DNA of 64,000 bases. Origin: Streptococcus oralis. Lineage in GTDB: Bacteria; Bacillota; Bacilli; Lactobacillales; Streptococcaceae. Numbering within the stretch: the first letter of the stretch is position 1; the number at the start of each line of letters is the position of its first letter. The position numbers and the translations under genes are program-made. The stretch spans positions 274,001 through 338,000 of the forward strand of contig NZ_CP094226.1 of the NCBI RefSeq assembly GCF_022749195.1, given 5' to 3'. The notes beneath the pieces were generated by a model, which saw nothing but the letters and a program-made list of their open reading frames with translations, searched no databases and was not told where the DNA came from. Shown here piece by piece: positions 27,453 through 36,480 of this stretch.

Positions 27453-27910
27453 TTGCCAAGGAATTTGAAGCATTTTTATTGGAGCAGGAAGAGACTTTTC
27501 TTACCCCTGCTGAGAATCTAGCAGCTTTGATTGATACCCACAATGCTGACCATGCAATTTTGGTGCTGAGTCAAATCACCTATACCCGTATCCCTGTTGT
27601 GACCTTTGACAAACGCTTTGTTGGAACCATTGGGCTGAGAGACATTTTGGCTTATCAAATGGAGCAAGGTTTGACGGATGAGCAGATGGCAACGACAGAC
27701 ATCGTCAATATGACCAAGACGGATGTGGCAGTCGTCGCTCCAGACTATAACATCACAGAGGTCCTCCATAAACTGGTGGATGAACCCTTCTTGCCAGTGG
27801 TAGATGATGAAGGGATTTTTCAAGGAATCATCACGCGCAAGTCTATCCTCAAGGCCGTCAATGCTCTCTTGCATGACTTTAGTAAGGAATATGAGATTCG
27901 ATGCAAATGA
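27449..27910 (+). CDS. CBS-domain protein, CbpB-like
   Basis: This 153-residue cytoplasmic protein consists of a tandem CBS pair: CBS1 about 20-75 (ILVLSQITYTRIPVVTFDKR...GTIGLRDI) and CBS2 about 90-145 (FLPVVDDEGIFQGIITRKSIL). Pairs of this kind bind adenine nucleotides, and related proteins in Firmicutes (CbpB/YkuL) bind cyclic di-AMP. I infer nucleotide sensing, without proof of the ligand. It overlaps both neighbours by 4 bp. Confidence 0.88.
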   Translation: MIAKEFEAFLLEQEETFLTPAENLAALIDTHNADHAILVLSQITYTRIPVVTFDKRFVGTIGLRDILAYQMEQGLTDEQMATTDIVNMTKTDVAVVAPDYNITEVLHKLVDEPFLPVVDDEGIFQGIITRKSILKAVNALLHDFSKEYEIRCK

Positions 27911-28641
27911 GAGATAGGATTTCAGCCTTTTTAGAGGAAAAACAGGACTTGTCTGCCAATTCCAAGCAGTCTTATAAGTATGATTTGGAGCAATTTTTAG
28001 ACATGGTAGGGGAACGGATTTCTGAGACTAGTCTTAAGATTTACCAAGCCCAGCTAGCCAATCTAAAAATCAGCGCCCAGAAGCGAAAACTTTCGGCCTG
28101 TAACCAATTTCTCTACTTTCTCTATCGAAAAGGAGAAGTGGACAGTTTTTACCGCCTGGAATTAGCTAAACAAGCTGAAAAGAAGATTGAAAAACCAGAA
28201 ATTCTAGACCTAGACTCTTTTTGGCAGGAAAGTAATTATCCAGAAGGACGCTTGCTGGCGCTTCTTATCTTGGAAATAGGGCTCTTGCCGAGTGAGATTT
28301 TAGCCCTTAAGGTTGCAGATATCAATCTGGATTTTCAAGTGTTGAGAATCAGCAAGGCTTCCCAACAGAGGATTGTCACCATACCCACGATTTTGACTCC
28401 AGAATTGGAACCCTTGATGGGGCAGACCTATCTCTTTGAAAGGAGTGGGAAAACCTATTCTCGTCAGTGGGCCTTTCGTCAGCTGGAGTCCTTTGTCAAG
28501 GAGAAAGGTTTCCCAGAACTATCAGCCCAAGCCCTACGGGAACAGTTCATTCTAAGACAGATAGAAAATAAGGTCGATTTGTACGAAATTGCAAAAAAAT
28601 TAGGATTAAAAACAGTCCTGACCTTAGAAAAATATAGATAA
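27907..28641 (+). CDS. XerD-like tyrosine recombinase homologue, active site degenerate
   Basis: I start this at the ATG at 27907, which overlaps the CBS stop (ATGA) and gives 244 residues; an ATG two codons upstream is possible. The SAM-like N-terminal domain (5-75) and catalytic fold (100-240) of Xer proteins are recognisable. The first catalytic Arg is replaced (GLLPSEIL instead of GLRxSEL) and the His of HxLRH is lost (QALREQF), while a C-terminal Tyr (LEKYR) remains. It is therefore unlikely to recombine DNA. Streptococci use XerS for dimer resolution. It sits before scpA-scpB, and its TAATG junction with scpA suggests a structural chromosome role, which is inference. Confidence 0.88.
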   Translation: MRDRISAFLEEKQDLSANSKQSYKYDLEQFLDMVGERISETSLKIYQAQLANLKISAQKRKLSACNQFLYFLYRKGEVDSFYRLELAKQAEKKIEKPEILDLDSFWQESNYPEGRLLALLILEIGLLPSEILALKVADINLDFQVLRISKASQQRIVTIPTILTPELEPLMGQTYLFERSGKTYSRQWAFRQLESFVKEKGFPELSAQALREQFILRQIENKVDLYEIAKKLGLKTVLTLEKYR

Positions 28642-29390
28642 TGGATATTAAATTAAAAGATTTTGAAGGGCCGCTGGACTTACTCTTGCACCTGGTTTCT
28701 AAGTACCAGATGGATATTTACGATGTGCCCATTACAGAAGTTATCGAACAGTATCTAGCCTATGTCTCAACTCTGCAGGCCATGCGTCTGGAAGTGACGG
28801 GCGAGTATATGGTCATGGCTAGTCAGCTGATGCTGATCAAGAGTCGCAAGCTCTTGCCAAAGGTAGCAGAAGTGACAGACTTGGAGGATGACCTGGAGCA
28901 GGACCTTCTCTCCCAAATCGAAGAATACCGCAAGTTCAAACTCCTGGGTGAGCACTTGGAGGCTAAGCACCAAGATCGGGCTCAGTACTATTCCAAAGCG
29001 CCGACTGAGTTGATTTACGAAGATGCAGAGCTTGTACATGACAAGACGACCATTGACCTCTTTTTGGCTTTTTCAAATATCCTAGCCAAGAAAAAAGAGG
29101 AGTTCACTCAGAACCACACGACCATCCTGCGCGATGAGTATAAGATTGAGGACATGATGCTCATCGTAAAAGAGTCCTTGACTGGACGAGACCAGTTGCG
29201 CTTACAGGATTTGTTCAAGGAAGCCCAGAATGTTCAAGAGGTTATTACCCTCTTTTTGGCGACCTTAGAGTTAATCAAAACCCAGGAACTGATCCTCGTG
29301 CAAGAGGAGAGTTTCGGAGATATCTATCTCATGGAAAAGAAGGAAGAAAGTCAAGAGGCACAAGCTAGACTTGATAGAGAGGAAAGATGA
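28641..29390 (+). CDS. scpA: Segregation and condensation protein A
   Basis: ScpA is the kleisin of the Smc-ScpA-ScpB condensin that organises and segregates the chromosome. This copy has 249 residues. The N-terminal Smc-binding region carries the signature [12 protein letters not shown] (8-19), and the acidic middle ([23 protein letters not shown]) links to a C-terminal winged helix. The start shares one base with the upstream stop (TAATG), and its stop overlaps the scpB start by 4 bp, so stoichiometry with ScpB is probably set by coupling. Confidence 0.96.
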   Translation: MDIKLKDFEGPLDLLLHLVSKYQMDIYDVPITEVIEQYLAYVSTLQAMRLEVTGEYMVMASQLMLIKSRKLLPKVAEVTDLEDDLEQDLLSQIEEYRKFKLLGEHLEAKHQDRAQYYSKAPTELIYEDAELVHDKTTIDLFLAFSNILAKKKEEFTQNHTTILRDEYKIEDMMLIVKESLTGRDQLRLQDLFKEAQNVQEVITLFLATLELIKTQELILVQEESFGDIYLMEKKEESQEAQARLDREER

Positions 29391-29956
29391 GTACTTTAGC
29401 AGAAATAGAAGCGCTCTTGTTTGTAGCAGGTGAAGATGGGATTCGGGTCCGTCAGTTGGCTGAACTCCTCTCTCTGCCACCGACAGGCATCCAACAGAGT
29501 TTAGAAAAATTAGCCCAGAAATATGAAAAAGACCAAGAGTCGAGCTTGTCCCTGATCGAGACAGGTGGCGCTTACAGATTGGTCACCAAGCCTCAATTTG
29601 CAGCGATTTTGAAGGAATATTCAAAGGCACCTATCAACCAGAGTTTGTCTCGGGCTGCCCTTGAGACCTTGTCCATCATTGCCTACAAGCAACCGATTAC
29701 CCGAATTGAGATTGATGCTATTCGTGGGGTTAATTCTAGTGGAGCTCTAGCTAAGCTACAAGCTTTTGAATTGATAAGAGAAGATGGAAAAAAAGAAGTT
29801 TTGGGCCGCCCCAACCTCTATGTGACTACGGATTATTTCCTAGATTACATGGGGATTAACCATTTGGAAGAACTGCCAGTGATTGATGAGCTTGAGATTC
29901 AAGCCCAAGAAAGCCAATTATTTGGTGAAAGGATAGAAGAAGATGAGAATCAATAA
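29387..29956 (+). CDS. scpB: Segregation and condensation protein B
   Basis: ScpB (189 residues) dimerises and binds the ScpA kleisin in the Smc complex. Two winged-helix domains are visible (about 5-85 and 90-165), with the conserved [21 protein letters not shown] and [28 protein letters not shown] precedes the ATG, which lies inside scpA. Its 3' end overlaps rluB by 14 bp. Confidence 0.96.
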   Translation: MSTLAEIEALLFVAGEDGIRVRQLAELLSLPPTGIQQSLEKLAQKYEKDQESSLSLIETGGAYRLVTKPQFAAILKEYSKAPINQSLSRAALETLSIIAYKQPITRIEIDAIRGVNSSGALAKLQAFELIREDGKKEVLGRPNLYVTTDYFLDYMGINHLEELPVIDELEIQAQESQLFGERIEEDENQ

Positions 29957-30665
29957 ATATATTGCCCACGCAGGTGTGGCCAGTAGGAGAAAAGCAGAAG
30001 AGTTGATCAAGCAAGGTTTGGTGACCGTCAACGGCCAAGTGGTGCGTGAACTCGCAACCACCATCAAGTCAGGCGACAAGGTCGAAGTTGAAGGTCAACC
30101 TATCTACAACGAAGAAAAGGTCTACTATCTGCTTAATAAACCACGTGGAGTGATTTCCAGTGTGACAGATGACAAGGGTCGCAAGACTGTTGTGGATCTC
30201 TTGCCTAATGTTAAAGAACGCATTTACCCTGTGGGACGTTTGGACTGGGATACATCAGGTGTTTTAATTTTGACCAATGATGGGGACTTTACGGATGAAA
30301 TGATTCACCCCCGTAATGAGATTGACAAAGTCTATGTCGCGCGTGTTAAAGGTGTGGCTAATAAGGACAATCTCCGCCCCTTGACCCGTGGTCTTGAGAT
30401 TGATGGCAAGAAAACCAAGCCAGCTGTTTATGAAATTCTCAAAATGGATCCAGTCAAAAATCGCTCAGTAGTGCAGTTGACCATCCATGAAGGGCGCAAC
30501 CATCAGGTTAAAAAGATGTTTGAAGCTGTCGGCCTCCAAGTGGATAAGTTGTCTCGGACACGTTTTGGGCATCTAGACTTGACGGGGCTTCGTCCAGGTG
30601 AAGCTCGTCGCCTCAATAAAAAAGAAATCAGCCAACTACACACCATGGCTGTAACCAAGAAATAA
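29943..30665 (+). CDS. rluB: 23S rRNA pseudouridine synthase (RluB family)
   Basis: This 240-residue enzyme has an S4 RNA-binding domain (1-60, [22 protein letters not shown]) and an RsuA/RluB-type catalytic domain with the nucleophile Asp in [17 protein letters not shown] (about 98). It modifies U2605-type positions of 23S rRNA. The later motifs [16 protein letters not shown] and [15 protein letters not shown] are conserved. It overlaps scpB and shares a TAATG junction with yidD. Confidence 0.93.
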   Translation: MRINKYIAHAGVASRRKAEELIKQGLVTVNGQVVRELATTIKSGDKVEVEGQPIYNEEKVYYLLNKPRGVISSVTDDKGRKTVVDLLPNVKERIYPVGRLDWDTSGVLILTNDGDFTDEMIHPRNEIDKVYVARVKGVANKDNLRPLTRGLEIDGKKTKPAVYEILKMDPVKNRSVVQLTIHEGRNHQVKKMFEAVGLQVDKLSRTRFGHLDLTGLRPGEARRLNKKEISQLHTMAVTKK

Positions 30666-30907
30666 TGAAACGAATCTTAATAGCACCAGTACGCTTTTAC
30701 CAACGTTTTATCTCACCAGCCTTTCCACCCTCTTGTCGTTTTGAGCCTACTTGTTCCAACTACATGATCCAGGCTATTGAAAAACATGGTTTCAAGGGTG
30801 TTTTGATGGGCTTGGCTCGGATTTTGCGTTGTCATCCTTGGTCGAAAATAGGCAAAGATCCTGTGCCAGACCACTTTTGCCTCAGACGAAATCAAGAAAA
30901 AAAATAA
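30665..30907 (+). CDS. yidD: Membrane protein insertion efficiency factor YidD
   Basis: YidD (80 residues) helps YidC-dependent membrane insertion. The family pattern is clear: [33 protein letters not shown] (residues 9-41), with three conserved cysteines, and ILRCHPW with a fourth. An amphipathic N-terminus suggests membrane association. The start overlaps the rluB stop. It is the last gene of the run and is followed at once by a strong terminator. Confidence 0.95.
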   Translation: MKRILIAPVRFYQRFISPAFPPSCRFEPTCSNYMIQAIEKHGFKGVLMGLARILRCHPWSKIGKDPVPDHFCLRRNQEKK

Positions 30908-30935
30908 CCCAACATCACCTGATGTTGGGTTTTCT
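30905..30935. terminator. Bidirectional terminator between yidD and piuA
   Basis: AACCCAACATCA, a short loop and TGATGTTGGGTT form a near-perfect 12-bp stem with A and T runs on either side, serving convergent genes. Confidence 0.9.
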
Positions 30936-30938
30936 TGT

Positions 30939-31910
30939 TTATTTCAAAGCTTTTTGAGCGTCTTCAATCATAAGTTTAGTTGATTCAAGACCGCCACCAC
31001 TTAGATACCAGAGGTCTGGTGTTAGTTGGATGATTTTACCATTTTTCGCAGCAGGAGTTTCAGCGATGAGGGCATTTTCTAGGACGCCATCGTTGCTAGA
31101 GTTGTCCCCACCAATGGCAAGGGTACGGTTAATGACAAAGAGGATGTCAGGATTGATTTCTTTGACACTTTCAAAGCTGACTTCTTGTCCGTGGCGAGAG
31201 TCTTCAAATTTGGTGTCAGTTGGGTTGAATTTTAAGGTTTGATACAAGAAAGAGAAACGCGATTGGGCACCAAAGGCAGCCATTTTTCCTTCATTGAGGA
31301 GGATAGCAAGGGCTTTTTTGTCAGAACTTTCGTTTTTAGTTGCGACTTCTTGGATGCTCTTGTCCAGGTTAGCCAATTCTTCCTTGGCTTTCTGTGTACC
31401 AGTTTCACCAAAGGCGCTTGCTAGAGATTCGATGTTGGCCTTGGTAGAAGTCCAGTAGTCGTCCTTGCTTGCTTGGAAGAGCACGGTTGGAGCGATTTCT
31501 TTGAACTTGTCTACGAATTTTTGGGTACGTGGAGAAGCGATAATCAAATCCGGTTCAAGAGCAGCAATGGCTTCTAGGTCTGGTTCAACCATGGAACCCA
31601 CATTGTTGACATTTCCTGCAAGATCGTTTAGGTAAGTCGGAACAGTTTTTGTAGGCATTCCGACGATATTCTTTTCAAAACCTAAAGCGCGAATAGTATC
31701 CGCAGCACCAAGGTCAAAGGTCACAATCTTTTCAGGAATCTTTGAAAGTTTGACCTCATCTAGTGAACTTTTAATAGTTATCTCTGTTGGAGCAGAGCTA
31801 CTTGTCTCTGTCTGGCTAGTGCTTGAATTTGTATTTGTACTACATGCACCAAGTAAGAGCAAGAAGCTGGCAGCTAGGGCAGTGAGATAAAGTTTAAGGG
31901 ATGTTTTCAT
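30939..31910 (-). CDS. piuA: Iron-compound ABC transporter lipoprotein (PiuA-like)
   Basis: This 323-residue substrate-binding lipoprotein has a signal peptide with lipobox LLLGAC (Cys23), a Ser/Thr-rich linker and a FepB/BtuF-type periplasmic-binding fold (about 50-322; EKIVTFDLGAADTIRALGFE). Pneumococcal PiuA binds haem and siderophore-type iron compounds at the cell surface. It is last of four genes (two permeases, ATPase, binding protein), with a 97-bp gap after the ATPase and its own AAAGGAGAAATC ribosome site. The precise ligand cannot be read from sequence. Confidence 0.92.
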   Translation of the reverse strand: MKTSLKLYLTALAASFLLLLGACSTNTNSSTSQTETSSSAPTEITIKSSLDEVKLSKIPEKIVTFDLGAADTIRALGFEKNIVGMPTKTVPTYLNDLAGNVNNVGSMVEPDLEAIAALEPDLIIASPRTQKFVDKFKEIAPTVLFQASKDDYWTSTKANIESLASAFGETGTQKAKEELANLDKSIQEVATKNESSDKKALAILLNEGKMAAFGAQSRFSFLYQTLKFNPTDTKFEDSRHGQEVSFESVKEINPDILFVINRTLAIGGDNSSNDGVLENALIAETPAAKNGKIIQLTPDLWYLSGGGLESTKLMIEDAQKALK

Positions 31911-32007
31911 GATTTCTCCTTTTTAAAATATAGTAACGATGTAGGGGTCTCTTAGATAGGTTTGTTAGCTAAGAGATAGAGAGTTCTCTAACATGAGTTC
32001 AGAATAG

Positions 32008-32760
32008 CTAGCTATAGATACAGATCTTTTTGCCATTGATATCAGCCAGCGTAATGGGGATCCCATAGAGTTGACTGAGCAGGCCAGCCTGCATGATTTG
32101 AGCAGTCGTTCCCTTGCAAAAGACTTGACCGTCCTTGAAGGCAACAATTTCATCCGCATATTGGCTAGCCATGTTGATATCGTGTAGGACGATGATAATG
32201 GTTTTGCCAAGTTCCTCCACCAGTCGCCGAAGGATCTGCATCATGCTGACGCTTTGCTTGATATCGAGATTGTTAAGCGGTTCGTCCAGCAAGATAAAGT
32301 CTGTATCCTGGGCTAGTACCATAGCGATAAAGACACGTTGCAACTGTCCGCCAGACAGACTATCGATGTAGCGGTCTTTTAGGTTGGTCAGTTCTAGATA
32401 GTCTAGAGTTTCTCGGATTTTTTCCCAGTCTTCCGCTCTCAGTCTACCTCGACTGTAGGGAAAACGTCCAAAGCTGACTAATTCTTCTACAGTCAATTTG
32501 GCTTGGTAATTAATCTTCTGCTTTAGGATGGTAAGCTCTTTGGCCAGTTCTTGCGAATTCCAGCTCTCGATTTCACGGCCTTTGATACTGAGAATTCCCT
32601 GATCTTTCTTGGTCAGTCTGCTCATGATGGAGAGAAGAGTTGATTTTCCAGCACCATTTGGACCAATAAAGGCTGTCAGTTTCTGAGGACTGACTTCAAG
32701 GGAAATGTCTTGCAAAATATCCTGTTTTTGAATGGATTTGTCAATGTTTTCCAGTTTCAC
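32008..32760 (-). CDS. piuD: Iron-compound ABC transporter ATPase (PiuD-like)
   Basis: This 250-residue FecE-type ATPase powers the Piu importer. Walker A is GPNGAGKST (33-41), the signature LSGGQLQRV, Walker B FILLDEP and the switch His in VLHDIN. It overlaps the upstream permease by 4 bp (ATGA). Pneumococcal piu genes are associated with iron starvation and the RitR regulator; no operator was identified here. Confidence 0.94.
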   Translation of the reverse strand: MKLENIDKSIQKQDILQDISLEVSPQKLTAFIGPNGAGKSTLLSIMSRLTKKDQGILSIKGREIESWNSQELAKELTILKQKINYQAKLTVEELVSFGRFPYSRGRLRAEDWEKIRETLDYLELTNLKDRYIDSLSGGQLQRVFIAMVLAQDTDFILLDEPLNNLDIKQSVSMMQILRRLVEELGKTIIIVLHDINMASQYADEIVAFKDGQVFCKGTTAQIMQAGLLSQLYGIPITLADINGKKICIYS

Positions 32761-33713
32761 CGACGGGCCCTCCTGTAAAGTAAGATAAAGAATAAGAGAC
32801 CACCCACACTCTCGATGATCATGCTGATGCGAATTTCCAAAGCAAAGACTCGTTCAATGAGGGCTTGCCCCAAGGTCAAACTAATAAATCCAATCAGAAT
32901 GGCTAGGATAAAGAGCAACTTGTGCCGATAATCTTTGACGATTAGGTAGGTAAGATTGGCCAGCATAAAGCCGAAGAAGGCCATAGGCCCTACCAAGGCA
33001 GTGGCTGTTGAGGTCAAAAGCACGATACCCCAGAGGAGTTCTCTCTGTTCTTTTTCAACATCGAGTCCCAGTATCTGAGCCGTTTCTCTTTGCAGGTGCA
33101 AGACATCCAGAACGACTGCTTTTCGAAAGAAAAAGATTGTCAAGGCAAGGATGATCAGAGAACTGATGGCTAGGATGGAAGTGTTGAGATGCTGAAAGGA
33201 GGCAAAGAGATTGTTCTGCAGTTTATCGTATTCATTTGGATCCATCAGAACTTGTAGGAAGGTACTGATATTTCGAAAGAGACTTCCCAGGGCTAGGCAG
33301 ATTAGCAGAATGAAAACCAAATTTTGCTTCATCAGCGTCTTCAAGTAACCTTGTAAGGCGAGAAAGAAGAGGGATTGAAGCAGAAGCAAGATTAGAAATT
33401 CTAAGACAGGCGACTTCCCAAGCTGTAGAAATTTGCTTTCAAATATCAGTAGCAGGGTCTGTAGCAGGACATAGAAGGATTCGATTCCCAAAATACTTGG
33501 CGTCAGAAAGCGATTTTCCGTCAGGGTTTGAAAACTAATGGTCGAAATCCCTGTCGCGATGGCTACCAAGAGATAAACGATGATTTTTTGGGAACGCAGC
33601 TTCCAGGCAAAGACAGACAGGTTAGTGATAGGCCAAAAGTAGAGGAGACAAGCTCCGATGGCCAGGATAATGAGAAGGCTGAAGAGTTTGGTATGTTTGC
33701 TTTTAAACTGCAT
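32757..33713 (-). CDS. piuC: Iron-compound ABC transporter permease (PiuC-like)
   Basis: This 318-residue FecCD-type permease has about nine membrane segments. The ATPase-contact region is near FRKAVVLDVLHLQRETAQILGLDVEKEQ (EAA-like loop), followed by GPMAFFGFMLANLTYLIVKDYRH. It pairs with the product of the upstream gene to form the channel. It overlaps that gene by 11 bp and the ATPase gene by 4 bp, so the operon is tightly coupled. Confidence 0.93.
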   Translation of the reverse strand: MQFKSKHTKLFSLLIILAIGACLLYFWPITNLSVFAWKLRSQKIIVYLLVAIATGISTISFQTLTENRFLTPSILGIESFYVLLQTLLLIFESKFLQLGKSPVLEFLILLLLQSLFFLALQGYLKTLMKQNLVFILLICLALGSLFRNISTFLQVLMDPNEYDKLQNNLFASFQHLNTSILAISSLIILALTIFFFRKAVVLDVLHLQRETAQILGLDVEKEQRELLWGIVLLTSTATALVGPMAFFGFMLANLTYLIVKDYRHKLLFILAILIGFISLTLGQALIERVFALEIRISMIIESVGGLLFFILLYRRARR

Positions 33714-34662
33714 CCTTTTGTCCTCCTCTCCAGAGAAGTAGGATAAAGACGAGGCTACCGATGATTCCTAGTAGGAGACTGACAGACAGCTCATAGGGCC
33801 GAATCAAGACTCGAGAGAGGATATCGCAGGCCAGAACCAGATTGGCGCCGACCAGAGCGACGATGAGTTTGGTTTGACTCAGATTATCTCCATAGCGCTT
33901 GCGGACAAGATTGGGAACGATGACCCCGAGAAATGGCAAGGCACCCACGGTAATCATGGTGACACTTGTCGTTAGCGCCACCAGAAAGAGGGCCAGCTTT
34001 TCAAGTAGGGAGTAAGAAATCCCCAAACTCTCACTGGTTTCCTTGCCCAGATTCATGATGGTAAAGGTTTGGGATAATTTCCAAACGGCTATCAGGATGA
34101 TGAGGCCTAAGAAAAGCCACTCATACTGATGGGTCTGAATCATGGAGAAGGAGCCCTGGGTCCAGGCCGTCATACTCTGAACCAGATTGAAACGATAGGC
34201 GATAACTTCTGTGACAGAACCGATAATCCCACTATAGATGATCCCGATCAAGGGCAACATCCACCTTTCCTTTATAGAAAAAATAGTCATAAAGGCTAGG
34301 AAGAAGAGGGTAAATAAGATGGATGAGCCAAAAGCAAAGAGCATCTTTTGGGTCAGACTCGCAGACGGAAAGACAAAGAGACTCAACACCATTCCCAGTT
34401 TGGCAGCTTCTGTCGTTCCGACTGTACTCGGAGCAGCAAACTGATTTTGGGTAATGGTCTGCATGAGGAGTCCTGCCATGCTCATACTAGAGGCTGCAAG
34501 GAGAATACTGATGGTTCTTGGAAGACGCGACTCTTGAAAGAGAAGCCAGGTTTGCTGGTCAAAAGCAAAGAGCTTTTCCCACGAAAAATCACTGGTTCCA
34601 ATACTAATGGAGAGAAAGACCAGGAGTAGAAGTAAGCCTGTTAAAATATGAGAGAGTTTCAT
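33703..34662 (-). CDS. piuB: Iron-compound ABC transporter permease (PiuB-like)
   Basis: This is the first gene of the Piu operon, 319 residues from the ATG at 34662. That start has AAAGGACGGAG before it; an in-frame ATG five codons upstream has no ribosome site. It is a FecCD-type permease with about nine membrane helices, a coupling loop (MNLGKETSESLGISYSLLEK) and the conserved VGALPFLGVIVPNLVRKRYG. With piuC it forms the transmembrane channel. Confidence 0.93.
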   Translation of the reverse strand: MKLSHILTGLLLLLVFLSISIGTSDFSWEKLFAFDQQTWLLFQESRLPRTISILLAASSMSMAGLLMQTITQNQFAAPSTVGTTEAAKLGMVLSLFVFPSASLTQKMLFAFGSSILFTLFFLAFMTIFSIKERWMLPLIGIIYSGIIGSVTEVIAYRFNLVQSMTAWTQGSFSMIQTHQYEWLFLGLIILIAVWKLSQTFTIMNLGKETSESLGISYSLLEKLALFLVALTTSVTMITVGALPFLGVIVPNLVRKRYGDNLSQTKLIVALVGANLVLACDILSRVLIRPYELSVSLLLGIIGSLVFILLLWRGGQKDAV

Positions 34663-34708
34663 GCTCCGTCCTTTCATGTAGATTTGGTATAAAAATACCC
34701 TTGGAGAT

Positions 34709-34737
34709 AATGTAACACGATTTTTTTAATCTGTCAA
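34709..34737 (-). promoter_or_regulatory. Promoter of the piu operon
   Basis: On the minus strand TTGACA (34732-34737), a 17-bp spacer and TACATT (34709-34714) with an upstream TG form a strong promoter. A small hairpin, GGTAT ... ATACC (34686-34699), lies between it and the gene. Confidence 0.8.
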
Positions 34738-34863
34738 TAAATTTTCTGACAATTTAATGTAAAAAGAAAGAAAAATTCCTGAAATAATATCTGCCCCTCT
34801 CTTTTATTGGAAAACTGAGTAAAAACCAATCCACCTTCCCACTATCCTTCTCCTATAAAAAGT

Positions 34864-34871
34864 GGTAAAAT
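34864..34871 (+). promoter_or_regulatory. Extended -10 promoter of pepA
   Basis: TGGTAAAAT lies about 25 bp before the pepA start. The -35 is not obvious. Confidence 0.5.
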
Positions 34872-34895
34872 GGAGGACAGAAAGAAGGAACTGAT

Positions 34896-35960
34896 ATGAC
34901 AACATTATTTTCAAAAATCAAAGAAGTAACAGAGCTTGCTGCGATCTCAGGCCACGAAGCGCCTGTCCGGACTTATCTTCGTGAAAAGTTGACACCGCAC
35001 GTGGATGAAGTAGTGACAGATGGCTTAGGTGGTATTTTCGGTATCAAGCATTCAGAAGCTGCGGATGCGCCACGCGTCTTGGTCGCATCTCACATGGACG
35101 AAGTTGGTTTTATGGTCAGCGAGATTAAGCCAGACGGAACCTTCCGTGTGGTTGAAATCGGTGGCTGGAACCCTATGGTGGTCAGCAGCCAACGCTTTAA
35201 ACTCTTTACTCGTAACGGTCGTGAAATTCCTGTGATCTCAGGTTCTGTCCCTCCACATTTGACTCGTGGAACAGGTGGACCAACCATGCCAGCTATCTCT
35301 GATATCATTTTTGATGGTGGTTTTGCAGACAAGGCTGAGGCAGAAAGTTTTGGCATTCGTCCTGGTGATACCATCGTGCCAGATAGCTCAGCGATCTTAA
35401 CAGCCAATGAAAAAAATATCATTTCAAAAGCTTGGGACAACCGCTACGGTGTTCTTATGGTTAGTGAGCTAGCAGAAGCTTTGTCAGGTCAAAAACTCGG
35501 AAATGAACTCTATCTTGGCTCTAACGTCCAAGAAGAAGTTGGGCTTCGTGGCGCTCATACTTCTACAACTAAGTTTGACCCAGAAGTCTTTCTGGCAGTT
35601 GACTGTTCACCTGCTGGTGATGTTTATGGTGGTCAAGGCAAGATTGGGGATGGAACTTTGATTCGTTTCTATGATCCAGGTCACTTGCTCCTCCCAGGTA
35701 TGAAGGATTTCCTTTTGACAACGGCTGAAGAAGCTGGCATCAAGTACCAATACTACTGTGGAAAAGGTGGAACGGACGCTGGAGCAGCTCATCTGAAAAA
35801 TGGTGGTGTCCCATCAACAACCATCGGTGTCTGCGCTCGTTATATCCACTCTCACCAAACTCTCTACGCTATGGATGACTTTCTAGAAGCCCAAGCTTTC
35901 TTGCAAGCCTTGGTGAAAAAATTGGATCGTTCAACGGTTGATTTGATTAAAAATTATTAA
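34896..35960 (+). CDS. pepA: Glutamyl aminopeptidase PepA (M42 family)
   Basis: This 354-residue cytoplasmic metallo-aminopeptidase removes N-terminal Glu/Asp from peptides. M42 metal ligands and catalytic residues are visible: His in SHMDEVG (about 67), Asp in WDNRYG, Glu-Glu in NVQEEVGLRGA, Asp in VDCSPAGD and His in RYIHSHQTLY. AGAAGGAACTGAT precedes the ATG. It is followed 22 bp later by the immunity gene, which probably shares its transcript. Confidence 0.95.
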   Translation: MTTLFSKIKEVTELAAISGHEAPVRTYLREKLTPHVDEVVTDGLGGIFGIKHSEAADAPRVLVASHMDEVGFMVSEIKPDGTFRVVEIGGWNPMVVSSQRFKLFTRNGREIPVISGSVPPHLTRGTGGPTMPAISDIIFDGGFADKAEAESFGIRPGDTIVPDSSAILTANEKNIISKAWDNRYGVLMVSELAEALSGQKLGNELYLGSNVQEEVGLRGAHTSTTKFDPEVFLAVDCSPAGDVYGGQGKIGDGTLIRFYDPGHLLLPGMKDFLLTTAEEAGIKYQYYCGKGGTDAGAAHLKNGGVPSTTIGVCARYIHSHQTLYAMDDFLEAQAFLQALVKKLDRSTVDLIKNY

Positions 35961-35982
35961 ACATAAGGGAGGTGGTCAGGAG

Positions 35983-36279
35983 ATGGCAGAACCAAACCTA
36001 GAAAGCCTTATAAGAGATCTCTACAACCATGCTCGTCAGGGTTTGAGTGAAGATTTAGTTGCTGCTCTCCTAGAGACTGCTAAAAAACTACCCACTACAA
36101 ATGAGCAGTTACTAGCAGTCCGTCTCTCAGGACTGGTCACCCGTGAATTGCTCACCAATCCCAAACACCCAGCACCTGAATTGATAAACTTGGCGCGTTT
36201 TATCAAAAGAGAAGAAGCCAAGTATAGGGGCACTGCAGTTTCTGCTATCATGTTTGGAGAACTCTTTAAAAAGCTTTGA
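35983..36279 (+). CDS. Enterocin A-type bacteriocin immunity protein
   Basis: This 98-residue, soluble, helical protein fits the class IIa bacteriocin immunity family (EntA_Immun): four amphipathic helices with a pattern like LIRDLYNHAR...LLAVRLSGLVTREL...PELINLARFIKR. Such proteins protect cells from pediocin-like bacteriocins acting on the mannose PTS. GGGAGGTGG lies 8 bp before the ATG. No bacteriocin, transporter or regulator gene is nearby, so it is an orphan immunity gene carried behind pepA. Confidence 0.8.
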   Translation: MAEPNLESLIRDLYNHARQGLSEDLVAALLETAKKLPTTNEQLLAVRLSGLVTRELLTNPKHPAPELINLARFIKREEAKYRGTAVSAIMFGELFKKL

Positions 36280-36375
36280 TTCCATTGTGAATCAAAGCTT
36301 TTTTTATATGTTCCAAAAGAAATTCTTGATGAGGAGACAAAAAAGCCATCCCATTCAGGACAGCTTCTTGGTACT
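36266..36375 (-). pseudogene. Possible gene remnant, C-terminal end only
   Basis: The minus strand translates as a protein-like C-terminus (EYKYQEAVLNGMAFLSPHQE, later LLEHIKKALIHNGIKAF) ending in a stop at 36266-36268. Upstream it runs straight into the BOX element, whose translation is unrelated. It may be the tail of a gene cut by the BOX insertion, or chance. I recognise no family. Confidence 0.3.
36269..36307 (+). terminator. Terminator of pepA-immunity transcript
   Basis: AAAAGCTTTGATTC, a 6-base loop and GAATCAAAGCTTTT form a 14-bp stem followed by more T. The immunity gene stop lies inside the left arm. Confidence 0.9.
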
Positions 36376-36480
36376 TATACTCAATGAAAATCAAAGAGCA
36401 AACTAGGAAACTAGCCGCAGGCTGTACTTGAGTACGGCAAGGCGACGTTGACGTGGTTTGAAGAGATTTTCGAAGAGTAT
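36376..36480. repeat. BOX element (boxC-boxA, no boxB)
   Basis: The right half, GGCAAGGCGACGTTGACG onward, matches the boxA sequence used for BOX-PCR with one change. The left half (ATACTCAATGAAAATCAAAG onward) is boxC. The ends ATACTC and GAGTAT are inverted. There is no boxB between them. The element touches the stop codon of the Na/Pi transporter gene. Confidence 0.9.

Noticed and set aside
34896-36279. Bacteriocin operon around the immunity gene
   Set aside because: No double-glycine leader peptide, ABC exporter or regulator gene is present on either side.
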